A stretch of 64,000 nt of DNA, from the NCBI GenBank assembly GCA_033964015.1, contig CM066916.1:12316501-12380500 (forward strand), written 5' to 3'. Both the position numbers and the translations under genes were made by a program. The notes beneath the pieces are model-generated. The model was not told the origin of the DNA, made no database searches, and was given only the letters and a program-made list of their open reading frames with translations. This document shows positions 1 to 11,645 of this stretch, in pieces. Origin of the DNA: Scolanthus callimorphus (lineage: Eukaryota; Cnidaria; Anthozoa; Actiniaria; Edwardsiidae). Position 1 is the stretch's first letter; each line of letters starts with the position of its first letter.

Positions 1-111
1 TGTGCAGTATATACCAGTAATACATGTATTTATCTGTGACTAACTTCTTCCCAAAGCTGGTACAGTTGATTGTATATTATTTTAAGTGAGTTTGATTTGT
101 TTATTCCTCAG

Positions 112-3100
112 AATATGGACTTGAAGGAGAGCTTACATATTCTAGTGATAGATGAAGCTGACTTGGTTTTATCCTATGGTTATGAGTATGATCTCAAAAC
201 TTTGCTAGGGTATGACTTTTATTACCAGCATGTTACTGTTGACTGCATTGCTTGTTGTGGAACTATGCTGAAAATGCATATGGACTCTCCCGGTTTTGCC
301 AGGAGGCGCAAGATTTTTCACTTCAAGGCGACCAGGAGAATTTCAGGAACTTCTCATTTCAAGGCAGTCTCCAGATTTTTTAAGCCATGGGGTTGATGCC
401 CTGTGGTAAAGCTTTATACTTAGTCTAGGTACAGCATTCAAACATTCAGTCCAGTTAAGCGACATGTAGCAAGTATCTGATCATAAAGCAACCCACCCAA
501 AGTCAATGTACCATTCCCAGGTATGTACATGTACCAGCATTTTGCAAAATGATTTTGACTGATTTACCCTTGCAGCTACCTCCCAAAGATTTATCAAGCA
601 TTACTGATGTCTGCAACTCTAACTGATGTGAGTTTGATAAGTATATAAAACAACATGATTTTTCTCATTATTATTTATCTTACCTGTGTGCATGTGGGAA
701 TTCTTTGATATACAAAAGAGACATTTCACACTATCATTCTTGGGAAAGTAAGACAGTATAGTAATCAGACTAGTTAACACAAGTGATGAATAGAATTTTT
801 TCAATAAACAAGACAAGCTGCGTAAGACATGTCAAAGTTGGCAAGAAGTAAAGCAGTTGACAAAAATCTGCACTATCAAGACATCTTTGCCCATCACAGA
901 ATTCTAGTGAATTTCTTCATGATCACCCTGGAATTTAAATTAATCCACCCTGGAATTCCATATTTTTTCAATACCTACCCTGGAATAACAGTCCAGACCT
1001 GTAGTTACGATACCACCCCAGAATTCCAGGCTTTTCTAGGATCACCCCATCCTGGAATTTCAGGGGTCTTTGACAGGGCGTGCAGTTTTGTTTTGACTGC
1101 ATTATGTTGATACGGTACATGTATATGTACTTATCATGAAAATTAATGCTTGAAAATTAATGCTTCCCTTTGAAAGGTTAAGACTATAATTGCAATTTTA
1201 CTTTCATTGTGGAGAAACGCTGAATCCTGAACTTGCTACATGTGGAAACTCTAATATAACCATACGATAACTACCATGTTTGTCTAGCATTGAAGGAAAT
1301 GCCATTTTTGAAATGCTAACTACCTCCTGTGTGTTTCATTTTCAGGATGTGAAAGCATTGAAGAAGTTGGTTTTACATAATCCAGTAAGTTCAAATTGGC
1401 CAGGGCTCAAGATGTGAACTTCATTGTGTGCAGAGTTGGGCCATTGGCAAATTCCCACTCCAAAAATGTTCTGTGTCCAATAGATATTAATTGAAAACGG
1501 TGTCATATTATGATGTGTTATATTTTTTAAACAAAATAAATGTTTGGGTTTATTTTCACTCATGCATCACCTTGCCAGGTAAATTATTATTGACTATGAT
1601 TATTTCTTAATTTGAGCCCTGAAATATCTTGTCTCCAAATTTGGAAAGCCTGCCACATACAGTATTGTGATTCCAGAAAAAATCCATACCCTCTCCACCA
1701 AAGGATTGGAAATTCCAGATGGCTCAATTCTTCTTTGATTTGCCATACAATTACTGTTGTGGAGAGGTCATATCTCAAACCTTCTGTGAGAGGGGAAATA
1801 TGTAATTTCTGGAATCACACATGGTCGTCAAATGTGAGTTTTGTAAGTGACTTATTTGCTGCCTTTTCCGCAGGTAACATTGAAATTGAATGAGTCTGAG
1901 CTCCCAGAAGACAACCAGCTTGTGCAATATCTTATCAAGTGTGTATCTTATTTGTTTTGTTTATGTTATGATAGAAAGATCATTTGTTTTGACACATTGT
2001 TATATATAAAGTTTCATGTTATAGCTGAGTGCAATGTGTAATGGTTTGATTTTTTTTCAGGTGCGAACCAGATGACAAATTTCTTTTAATCTACACCCTT
2101 TTAAAACTAAGGTACATGCAACACTCAGATTTACCAACATACTCATTAAGAAGCTTGAATTTCCTTTATCAATAATAACAAACATGTAAATCTGTTAAAC
2201 TTGCAGATTAGTTCAAGGAAAGACGCTTTTATTTGTGAATGGTATTGATAGATGCTACAGGTAAGTGTGTGGCTGTTTGTGAATGAGTGGACACTTTTTA
2301 ACCGGAATGCTTGGAAATGGTTGAAAATGGTAGTCAGAATATTGGTTTAAACCTCTTCCATAAAGTCAGGCATATGGTGATGACACATTTTTGTGCGAGT
2401 GCACAAAATCTCAAACCCAAAACAATGATGGCACACCTAATTTCATTGATAAGAATATTCATTGTTTTGTCATGTTAGGTTGAAGCTCTTCCTAGAGCAA
2501 TTTTCTATCAAGGCATGTGTACTGAATTCAGAGCTGCCACTGAATTCCAGGTACGTTTGTAGTGAGATTCTCATATTTTGTGATAACTGTACAGCTTAAA
2601 GCTACTCAATTGATATTTCATTTATTATTTCCTCATTTGTTTTGACTGGCAGGCACAAGTACTTTAAGGTTGATATTTTTCTTTCTAGGTTACATATTGT
2701 TGAGGAGTTCAACAGGGATGTCTATGATTACATCATTGCATCTGATGAAACTGTCTTTGAGAAAATGCCCCTACCACGTATCCTTAATAAAGCAGTACAC
2801 TAAAGTGAATAACTTGTCTGTAATATTGTATGTAGTATATTTGTATGGTTTTATTACCTTTTCCTGGTCAGCTTTGATTCTGCTCTTTAAATTGTTTTCC
2901 CTTGACACTTTTCAATAGAGGAAGAAAATAAAAAGAAAAAAAAGTGAGTATATTTTCCTTGTAGTGCAACCCCTCCCCCAAAAACCCTTGCCTAAGCAGG
3001 ATCCTATGTATATAAGAACCCTCAGGATTCTGCAGCATCCTACAGTATCCTGTTTTTGGGTTGTTACAGCAGCAGTTACATTTTTCTGAAAACGTTCTAC

Positions 3101-6100
3101 CATCTGAAAACTTTACATGAGCACCCCACCAAGGCTGAGTAATTGCCTGTTACTCATAGCAAATATGACCGATGAACTAATGAATAATTTACCCATTCAT
3201 TGGCAGGTCCAAAAAGGACAAAGAATATGGCGTCAGCAGAGGAATTGATTTTCAAGGTAAACCAGAAAAGAATGTCACCTTGTGATAAAAAAGTTTATCT
3301 ACTGGGGCCCAACATTGTGACTATAATCGACTATAATGGGCGCCAATTAGAAGCCAAATGGCACTTACCTTTCCAGGCTGTAGGTTTTTAAAAAAATACT
3401 TTTCTCAAGATTTATTCGTCAATAGAGTACCTTATTGGTACTAATTTTCGCGTCGCTTTAATTTCACGATTTTCGCGATTTAAAAAACATCGCGAACTTA
3501 AAGAGACGCGAAAAAAAATTTCCCGCGAACTTTAATGTCGCGAAATTTCATACCCTCCTATATTTCTTGTTTTTCAATTTAATGATGAATTCACGGCTAC
3601 AATGTAAATATGCATTATACAATTTGCAAACACGTTAAGCAGAAGGTGATAATGTCTTTGGCTATGATATGACTTATGCATGAGTGATGATTTTCAGCAA
3701 TAAGAAGTGTAAAATAAATAAATTAATTAGTACCAATAAGATAAATGTCGGGCTGTGGTGAATAAGCATCAACGGCAATATCGTTCTGTTTTGCAAATAC
3801 AGTTATCATACTCTAACTATACCATCTTGTTCTTTTCTTTTGTCTTTAGGAGTAGAAAATGTGATCAATTTTGATTTCCCCTCCACTGTCCAGGCGTACA
3901 TTCATCGCGTTGGAAGGTAATACGGACATGATAATGACTGATTTGGATTTCAGACAAGGTTTGACTCTCGGTTTGTAGCTGGGGCCTGTCTATTATATGG
4001 AAGTGGGCCATCCCGACAAGCTGGCCAAAACTGGTTTGGGTTATCTTGGCATTGCAGTCATGGGCCAGACCTTTGATGACCTTTAATGGAGCATTACAGT
4101 ATATGCAAAGCAAGAAGTATGGTGTTGATGAAGTGCAATTGCAGTTGGATGTTTGACCGGGCATTTGAAAATAGTGTACAATCAATGCCTTGGTCGGAAT
4201 TCATTTGTGATTTTCACATGCCCCTGGCTTGCTTCTGCAGCTGGAACAGCCGACATGTTCAGTGAAAAGTTGAAAAATGAAAACAGTGAGAAATATCGGC
4301 AAGAGTGAGACCATTTGAGAGGATGGAAAAATCCGCTCCAATCCAGGCCTATAGCTCTGTAAATGACCATATCAAATTGTTCTTCTTATTCAGGACAGCA
4401 CGAGGCGACAGCTCAGGGACTGCTCTCTCCTTCGTCACGCACTCTGATAACACGGTCATCAAACAAGCGGAGGAACGACTAGCTCTTGAAGGAGGTAAAT
4501 AGATAAACAGTACAGAAACAAACACTCTGAGAGGCGCACTTCGAATACTGAAGTTGAAAACCACAGGTCGTGCTTTGCAATTAGAGTGCCGTGGCAATGC
4601 TGCGAAGAAAACTCCCGGGGGCCTTCCTTTAAAAATATAGGGGGTATCCAGAGTCGTCTGGAGATTTTCCTTTTGATTACGAGTGTCTTTTGCTTACGAG
4701 AGTCTTGTCGTTTGTCCAAGATACATGATTATATGGATTACTTGCGCCCTCCTTTAGGCACGAAAGATGTATTCAAGCCGTACCATTTCAAGATGGATGA
4801 GATAGAAGGATTCAGATATCGCGCACAGGTAAACTTGATTTGGTCACCAGACACAATTAGTGGGGCTTTACAGCTTCCCCCCAGCACAGGTTGTAGGAAA
4901 CAACAGGGATGTACCCTGGACCAGGGTTTTTTTTCCTTTTGATTGCATCGTCGCCGCAGTCTTGCCACGCATGGGGCAGAATGAGTGGACATTCCGATAT
5001 GCAAATGTATGCATAAGCTAGTGAATCACTCTACGTCACGGTCTGCGCGCGCGAAATTCAACCGAAATACAAAAGAAATGGCCAAAACCGGCCCTGTCTA
5101 CTCACAGTAAAACTCATTATTGAAAATATACTTCACTAACACAAAAAAGTAGCGGCGGGTTTCGATAAGTGAAACATTACTTTAGACAAGCATACATTTC
5201 GTTTGTCTAAACACCTTAAATTGGGCCTGTAAATGGCATTTGAACTTGGGGTATTTTTAGAGTCATTTTGTGTGGGAAATGGTCGTGTTAAAACTTAGAA
5301 TGGCTTTTCTGCTAAACTTTCTATAGACTTTAAAAAAAGTAGCAGCGGAAAAGGCTCTATTTGACCTTTATTCACTAACTATAGTTAAAAAATATGATTG
5401 ATATTTATATCCCGCCTGTACGGGGAGTTTGTTTTCAGTAATGAGCTAGTTCCCTAATTTATATTCATTCCGACGTAAAGTCGTATGCATATCGAGGTAC
5501 CCGAGTTGAGCTCTTTCTATTCTCCCAAGGGAAACCCTGCTTTTCAAGCTTCAAGTTATAAAATACAAATCCTTAAGAAATAAGCTTGATTTGGATATGA
5601 AGTACTTGGTATTTCTAAAACTATGCGCATTGGAAAAGTTCAAGTTAAAAGTGCGAAGCTTTGTAGCCTTAACAACAATGGCGATGCTTCATGTTGTTTA
5701 ACTTTGCCCCGAAACCCGCGCCGTTTTCAAGAATGCGCATAAACACTCGCATCAGCGAAAGTTATAAAATACAAATCCTTAAGAAATAAGCTTGATTTTG
5801 ATATGAAATACTTGGTATTTCCAAGACTATGCGCATTGGAAAAGTTCAAGTTAAAAGTGCGAAGCTTTGTAGCCTTAACAACAATGGCGATGCTTCATGT
5901 TGTTTAACTTTGCCCCGAAACCCGCGCCGTTTTCAAGAATGCATAAACACTCGCATCAGCGAAAGTTATAAAATACAAATCCTTAAGAAATAAGCTTGAT
6001 TTTGATATGAAATACTTGGTATTTCCAAGACTATGCGCATCAGACTATTTGACAGAAACACGAGCAGAAACCATTGAAAGCTAAACAACATGGCGGCGTT

Positions 6101-9100
6101 TCACTCTCTTATTCAGGCTACTTTCGGTACCGTTTTTCAAAAGAACATTAACACTCGCATCAGCGAAAAATATAAATTACAAATCCTTACATTACAAGCT
6201 TTGGTTTGGTACTAAATACTTCGTGTAAATTTTTACAGAAACCCGGGCAAGAACCATTGAAAAACAACATGGCGGCGTTTCACTCTCTTATTCAGGCTAC
6301 TTTCGGCACCGTTTTGTAAAAGAACATTAATACTCGCAACAGCGAAAGTTATAAATTACAAATCCTTACATTACAAGCTTTGGTTTGGTATTAAATACTT
6401 CGTGTAAATTTGACAGAAACACGAGCAGGTAACATTGAAAGCTAAACAACATGGCGGCGTTTCACTCTCTTATTCAGGCTACTTTCGGCACCGTTTTGCA
6501 AAAGAACATTAACACTCGTATCAGCGAAAGTTATAAATTACAAATCCTTACATTACAAGCTTTGGTTTGGTATTAAATACTTTGTGTAAATTTGACAGAA
6601 ACCCGGGCAGGAACCATTGAAAGCTAAACAACATGGCGGCGTTTTACTCTCTAATCAGTCTTATTCAGGCTCCTTTAGCGCCGTGTTGCAAAAGAACATT
6701 AACAATCGCATCAGCGAAGTTATAAGTTACAAATCCTTATACATTACAAGCTTTGGTTTGATATCAAATACCGATTGAACGCTAAATAACATGGTGGCGT
6801 TTCATGACTCGCTTATTCAGGCTACTTTAAGCGCCATTTTGCAAAAGAACATCACACTCGCATCAACGGAAGTTATACATTATAAATCCTTATATTACAA
6901 ATACTTATATTTGTCAGCGTTGAACAGTTGTAAATTTAGGACTTGATAAGAAAGCTTGGAAGCATTGTACACAGCTTTCCTGGGCTAGTTCAAGACTCAG
7001 GCTCATGGCTATCGTCTTTCGAAAATAAGTCATGTCAATCATCGCAAATGAATCCTGTCAATCATTTCCTCTTGACAGAGTTTCCGAGGGATAAGATAGT
7101 TTTCGGAGATTGTTCGCACATATCCGAAGTTTGTGCGACGTTACGTTTCAGTGAACGTCTCCAGGGAGTCGTTAACTAACCGCCAATCAGGTGCCTCTAA
7201 GACAACTCATGAATGTTAATAGATTCGAGTTAATGAGCTAGAGAATGTCCCTAAGCGTATATCAATTCTGCCCCATGGGGAACCACTGGCCCCCAGGGGA
7301 GGGGTGTGAGTAGAAGCTTGTCAAGGAAGTGTAATAAACGAGCCAAGAAACGTCCGTTGTGAACAAATACTAGGTTTCAACTGAGTTCTACCGTTCTCGA
7401 CAACTCAGAAGTCAACGTAGGATTTTTACCAGAACAGGTTTACACCATACGAAACGTGTTTTTAATCATGCCATGATGAGAACAGAATCCGTCAGTACAA
7501 ATGATTCCCATCTATGTTCGCCCATAAATGTTTTCCTTTTCCCAAGTTTGCCTTGCTACAAAAATGTACTTTATTTTAACTCGTATTGGGCGAAACATTC
7601 TGCTCAACAGGTGGGGTGAGGTTCTTTTGCTGCGACTGTCCATTGCTGTAGAGTAGTTTTGTAATCGCTGATGTGCAGCCATTACAACTATTATCTCCGA
7701 GTGTCCCACATAAACAATACATTAAAGAAATCCCAACTGGCCTGGAGACTAAACTAGTTTGCTATTTACAAAGAATGGTCGAGGTGCGAGAGCCGCGAGT
7801 ATTCGAACTCGGGTCATCGGACTACGAAGACAAAAAAAAACGTTCCCCAAATGAAACTTTTCCGTCATTGTCCACTGGAATCGCGGGACTGACGTTGCAT
7901 TGCGTTGATTCCCTTCTCCATAAAACTTGGTCCAAGGCTCCTCTTTTAGTACCCAGGTTAGGACTAATAACTTGTCTTCTTTTCAGGATGCTCTGCGTGC
8001 TGTTACAAAAACATCCGGTAGGTTTTAGTTTGCAATGTCCGCGAGATGCTTCAATGGTGTTTAATCTCTTTTGTCATCCGGAAACTGTTACTTCGTCTTG
8101 CAGTGAAAGAAGCAAGATTGAAAGAAATCAAACGCGAAATACTAAACTCCGAAAAACTCAAGGTATGTGCGGGCTTCCTGTGTTTTTTCCATCTCACCAC
8201 CAGGAGCTTTGGACGAGGTAAAAACATGGCGACCAAGGGAACATTTCAAAGTTCTGGTTACTGCGATTTTCATAATTCTGCGAACTCTACACCGACCAAG
8301 AAACCACGGTTTGGCTTCCGTCAATCAAACGAGTGAACAACTCTTGGTGATTTCACGGAAGCAACTCAGAAAACATGCGTGGACTTGACTTAAAAGGTTG
8401 ATTGACGGAAGCCAAAACGCAGTTTGGCGTTCGGAAATGTCAAGTGGGAGTTCGCAGAATTATGAAAATCGCAGTATAATTTCCCTGTTTTTTTTTTTCC
8501 GCTAAGTTATGAGGAAAAATGCTCACAGACCTTCCAAGGAAAGGGACTTCCTAAGTCATACCAAAATATGTTTCATCCTTTGGTTGATTATTGTGCGTCA
8601 ATTCACATTGTTTTCGATAGATTCAGTGCCTAAGGTAAATGCCCAGTTCTCAAAGCAACCTTGATTGATTTTCATGGGGGTAATCAATGATCTACCAACA
8701 TTTCTTCTTTTTCAAGGCGTATTTCGAGGATAACCCACGTGACCTGCAGATATTACGTCACGATAAGGAGCTCCACCCGGCCAGAGTACAAGTTCACATG
8801 AAAAACGTGCCCGATTACTTAGGTAAGGACCATCATCAGTACTCGAAATATATTTTTACTCTAAACACGAGGTTACGGTAAAAAGTGATAGCTCCTCCCA
8901 CCTTAGGGGTCGAGGACAATCAGTTATGAATCGTATGTCAAAGAGTCAACATGTCAGCCACATTGCTGCTCTGATTGCTAAATTCCAAATTTGATATTCA
9001 AAACGAAAATCAATATCTTTTCTGGTTTTATTTATGGTAAAATAATTGTTTACCAAGCTGTTTGCGCCCTAAAATATGGCCAGGGTAGACAGCGAACAAC

Positions 9101-9922
9101 CATTCTCGAACCCAGACCTCCCCGGCTCGTCGCCTCGCAGGGGAGGCGCTGGTGACATCTATTTGAGGGCCTTCGCTGATTGGCTGAAATGGCGCGCACG
9201 CGTGCATAAAAGTAGCTCAATCTCGCTTTATAAGAACGTATCTGTCAAAATAACACTATATTCCTAGTCGTCTTTTCAACCTAGTGCCTTCCGACGCTCT
9301 AAAAGTAATTATGAGAGGCATAAAACCACCATTTTCTTTTACGCATGCGTCGGTGGCTGTCATCAGAGCCTCCCCCGCGAGGTGACGAGCCGGGAAGCAC
9401 TGGGTACGACAATGGCAAATAACTAATTTGTCAGTTCTCTACACATAAATGGCTTTTTATTTTGACTGATAGAGGTTCAGAGATAATTTTGGATGGATAT
9501 CTGTCTATTTTGATCCGATTAAAACAGACTAGATAAAGTAGGAAACACCGTGTTAGCCTGCACATGAATATTGTCTAGGTTATTTAGGTGAGGACTGCTT
9601 AATAACATCGCCAAATTGTTGCTTGTTGTTCAATTTAGTTCCCGCGACTCTTAAACAGAACATGAAAAGCTCGAGAAAACGAAAACACAGAACAGCAAAC
9701 TTCCATAGCAGCTCCCACAAACCGCCCAAGGTATGCCGAAAAAATTGTTTTGTTTGTTTGTTTTTCTGTTGCTGAACTGATGCTCACAGTCTGCCGGATT
9801 GGCCCTCAAACTAAAGTCCCCTGTATTTTCTATTTCCTCAGAAAAGCAAAACAGACCCGCTGAAGACTTTCAAGTTCACTAAGCAACCTCAAGACAAAAA
9901 GGTATCTGTGAAGACATGGTAG
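112..9922 (+). CDS. DDX56: DDX56-like nucleolar DEAD-box RNA helicase (5' partial, 18 exons seen)
   Basis: ATP-dependent RNA helicase of the DDX56/Dbp9 family, which acts in the nucleolus in large ribosomal subunit assembly (family knowledge). Exons read from splice sites and phase: 112-209, 576-627, 1346-1384, 1874-1938, 2061-2111, 2207-2260, 2479-2550, 2689-2777, 2919-2943, 3207-3256, 3850-3916, 4394-4494, 4758-4828, 7987-8017, 8104-8162, 8717-8822, 9639-9730, 9842-9922. They join in frame into 337 residues. Visible motifs in order are [10 protein letters not shown] (motif II), MSATLT (III), LLFVNGIDR (IV), GVSRGIDF (V) and YIHRVGRTAR (VI). The family-typical C-terminal blocks [16 protein letters not shown] and [15 protein letters not shown] follow, then a Lys-rich tail. 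The Q motif and Walker A exons lie left of the window. A short Lys-rich exon (2919-2943) sits in the insert before motif V. The stop used assumes read-through of a possible donor after 9901, giving a tail of VSVKTW; an alternative last exon cannot be excluded. Confidence 0.93.
905..1062. repeat. degenerate CCTGGAATT repeat in DDX56 intron
   Basis: Several imperfect copies of an ACCCTGGAATT-like unit lie in the intron between 627 and 1346. A similar low-complexity stretch recurs at 63.69-63.91 kb, past the end of TACC, so this is a dispersed family rather than a local expansion. No coding potential is claimed. Confidence 0.45.
3431..3740. mobile_element. 310-bp MITE-like element, CTTATTGGTACTAATT ends
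   Basis: The left end reads CTTATTGGTACTAATT and the right end is its reverse complement AATTAGTACCAATAAG. The interior is rich in TCGCGA-like motifs and lacks a transposase. It lies in the DDX56 intron between 3256 and 3850. Superfamily not assigned. Confidence 0.65.
6090..6215 (+). CDS. 41-codon micro-ORF in tandem repeat unit (copy A)
   Basis: An open frame starts at ATGGCGGCGTTTCACTC in an AACAACATGG context and ends at TAA. It encodes [13 protein letters not shown] followed by an [10 protein letters not shown] end. An equivalent intact frame is at 6451-6576. A third copy starting at 6269 has an in-frame TAA after 16 codons, and copies at 6633 and 6791 are frame-disrupted. Nothing shows it is translated; it sits in an intron and could simply be a property of the repeat. 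Confidence 0.2.
   Translation: MAAFHSLIQATFGTVFQKNINTRISEKYKLQILTLQALVWY
6451..6576 (+). CDS. 41-codon micro-ORF in tandem repeat unit (copy C)
   Basis: Same frame and length as 6090-6215. The two copies differ by three synonymous codons (GGT/GGC, CGC/CGT, TAC/TAT) and two replacements (F to L, K to S). Both keep the start, stop and the AAA or CAA splice-free frame. Translation is unproven. Confidence 0.2.
   Translation: MAAFHSLIQATFGTVLQKNINTRISESYKLQILTLQALVWY
6931..7986. other. DDX56 intron remainder, mostly unique
   Basis: Intronic sequence between the tandem array and the exon at 7987. The only structure noticed is a tRNA/SINE-like B box on the minus strand near 7795-7815 (GAGTTCGAATACTC) with no convincing A box. 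I see no further exon; the flanking exons 4758-4828 and 7987-8017 join in phase. Confidence 0.5.
8259..8476. mobile_element. 218-bp foldback MITE, TACTGCGATTTTCATAATTC ends
   Basis: TACTGCGATTTTCATAATTC near 8259 is mirrored by GAATTATGAAAATCGCAGTA ending at 8476. An inner pair, TTGGCTTCCGTCAATCAA and TTGATTGACGGAAGCCAA, is also inverted. The element is bounded by TA and lies in the DDX56 intron between 8162 and 8717, with no coding sequence. Confidence 0.75.
9101..9414. mobile_element. 314-bp MITE, CATTCTCG family, degraded 9-bp TSD
   Basis: It starts CATTCTCGAACCCAGA and ends with the imperfect inverse GGGTACGACAATG. The subterminal block GCTCGTCGCCTCGCAGGGGA is mirrored by the CCGCGAGGTGACGAGC block. 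Flanks are GCGAACAAC (9092-9100) and GCAAATAAC (9415-9423), matching at 7 of 9 positions, as expected of an old 9-bp duplication. The interior carries TTTGAGGGCCTTCGCTGATT. Nine-base duplications occur in Mutator-like and Merlin elements; superfamily is inference. Confidence 0.75.
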
Positions 9923-9955
9923 CCATTTAAATTCATGCGATTTTGTTTAATGTTC

Positions 9956-10135
9956 ATGGGCGTAGCCAGGATTTGAGAAAGGGGGGTCACATCTGTAGAA
10001 ATGTATGGTGCCATATTCCAGCTTACCGATATTTTTCTTAATGTTTACTGTATTTCACTTCTAAAAAAGGAGGGATCACGTGCATCCCAGGACTCCCCCC
10101 CCCCCCCCCCCCCGCTCCTTCTGGCTACGCCCCTG
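9956..10135. mobile_element. MITE with GGGCGTAGCCAG ends
   Basis: The left end GGGCGTAGCCAGG and right end CTGGCTACGCCCCTG are inverted. The right part contains a run of about 20 C. Related ends occur at 32403-32565 and 41.54-41.76 kb, and a left end only near 38.57 kb. The poly-C run is also a place where the assembly length may be wrong. Confidence 0.65.
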
Positions 10136-11066
10136 ATTTTCATGAAGCAAACTTGCCGAGAACAAGACATCTTGGAATAGACCAGAATAAGAATTTGCAA
10201 GAATCATCATCAGTACGATTGAGGCAGATTACTGGAAGATAGAGAGGGAACAGGGCAAAATGAATTGCCTCGACTGTTGTGGGAATGAATCTTTGCCATC
10301 TAGTGATACACCACTTCTGTTTGAGTTTCAGGGTCATAGAAGGAAAGGAAGAGGCAAGCGATAAAGATATGCGATAAAGATATGCCATGCCGTAATACCA
10401 AGCTGAACGTGTTCGCGTACAGAAAACAACAATATTTTCCCAATCTTGCTGGTCAACTGTTATTTATTAGTGTTTCGTTGCAATTCCTAAGAAATGTATT
10501 CGCAGGAATGGCGTACGAAGGGAAATGATACTATGACGGCTACCTACGCTTGCGATATGCAAAGTTCTTGTAAAATGTACATAAATAAAAAATTGGAATT
10601 TATTAATTGCTACTTTTTGTCTTCATTTTCTTTTGCTCTCATTAAAACAGATATACTGATAGGTTCTGAAACCGTCGGACTGTTGACCCAATATCTCAGC
10701 AGTTTTCTTTCATCTGGCAAGTATCTAAACTTAGAGAATTTCTTACTTTCTCTACTCTTTTGTTTTCCAATATATAGTCAAGGAAACAACATGCTTCATT
10801 AACTCAATAACTTTAAACCTCAGGTACAATTTGGTACAACTGTCGCCTCAGTAGATATTATGAGGCGATGCAAACAACACATTGGCAGGTGTGATGTTTC
10901 ACAAGAGATGCAAATGGCGAGATAAATTTGTGAAACATGTTAGTATGAAGCCCTAGTGTGCATGCACTATAATATTTATTATTATATACGACTGTGACGT
11001 CATTTTACCAAAATTTTATCGAAATTGAGTGCGGATATGGAGCCGTATTACACTGCAGCAAACCGG

Positions 11067-11285
11067 CATTCTCGAACCCAGAGCTCCCCGGCTCGTCTGC
11101 TCGCAGGGGAGGCTCTGGGGACATCCATTTGAGGGCCTTCGCTGATTGGCTGATTTTAAACGTTGGGGCATGCGCAGAAAGGAGTTTCTCAGCGGCTCTG
11201 TATCAAATCTCGCGCATGCGTCAATGGCTGTCACCAGAGCCTCCCCCGCGAGGTGACGAGCCGGGGAGCTCTGGGTTCGAGAATG
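11067..11285. mobile_element. 219-bp MITE, CATTCTCG family, perfect 9-bp TSD
   Basis: The terminal inverted repeats are CATTCTCGAACCCAGAGCTC and GAGCTCTGGGTTCGAGAATG, essentially perfect over about 30 bp. The element is flanked on both sides by GCAAACCGG (11058-11066 and 11286-11294), a perfect 9-bp target-site duplication. It is therefore a young insertion. The interior contains TTTGAGGGCCTTCGCTGATT, shared with copies at 9.1 kb and 52.1-52.9 kb. Confidence 0.88.
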
Positions 11286-11645
11286 GCAAACCGGTTAAGA
11301 ACCGATTTTGCGCGCGCAGTTGAATGGCTTCCCGATCGCACGTACGTTTTCTAGTAAATCTTGAAAAGAAAAGAAATTTTTTTGTTCGTCGTATAATAAA
11401 TAACTAATTAGATGTTTTTTTCATGTTATACTGCTGGTGGACATTTTACACCCCTGCGGGGCTCGGAAAAATACGTCCGCAACTCGTAAAATATCCGCCC
11501 GTATTACATAAAAAAACTCTAATAAGACATGTACCACCCTGCCATGGTAACGCTTCTCTACCCTCACAGACATATACACATGTTGCTACCTTCCTTGCTG
11601 GGCATGCAAGTGACCAAATCGGTTCCTAGGACATGATTACAGCCA

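Larger units (their letters stand above)
5550..6930. repeat. ~180-206-bp tandem repeat array in DDX56 intron
   Basis: About seven units fill the centre of the 3.2-kb intron between 4828 and 7987. Each carries CATCAGCGAAAGTTATAAA followed by AATCCTTA and an AAGCTTTGGTTTGG or AAGCTTGATTTTG block. The first two junctions are about 206 and 200 bp apart, the later ones about 180-185 bp. Later units contain ACAACATGGCGGCG near their middle, which opens a short reading frame and also matches the YY1 core AANATGGCGGC. No transposon ends were found. Confidence 0.8.
9923..11645. other. convergent intergenic region DDX56-TMTC
   Basis: It separates the 3' ends of two convergent genes. It holds a GGCGTAGCCAG element (9956-10135) with a long poly-C run, a candidate polyadenylation signal AATAAA at 10584-10589 for DDX56, and the CATTCTCG MITE at 11067-11285. 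A possible acceptor at 10505 (GCAG then GAATGGCG) could start an extra DDX56 3' exon. It would have no in-frame stop before the AATAAA if joined to 9901, so I do not use it. Confidence 0.5.

Noticed and set aside
7673..8221. 182-codon plus-strand frame
   Set aside because: It crosses the DDX56 intron and two true exons in a different frame; the exons 7987-8017 and 8104-8162 in the other frame match DDX56.
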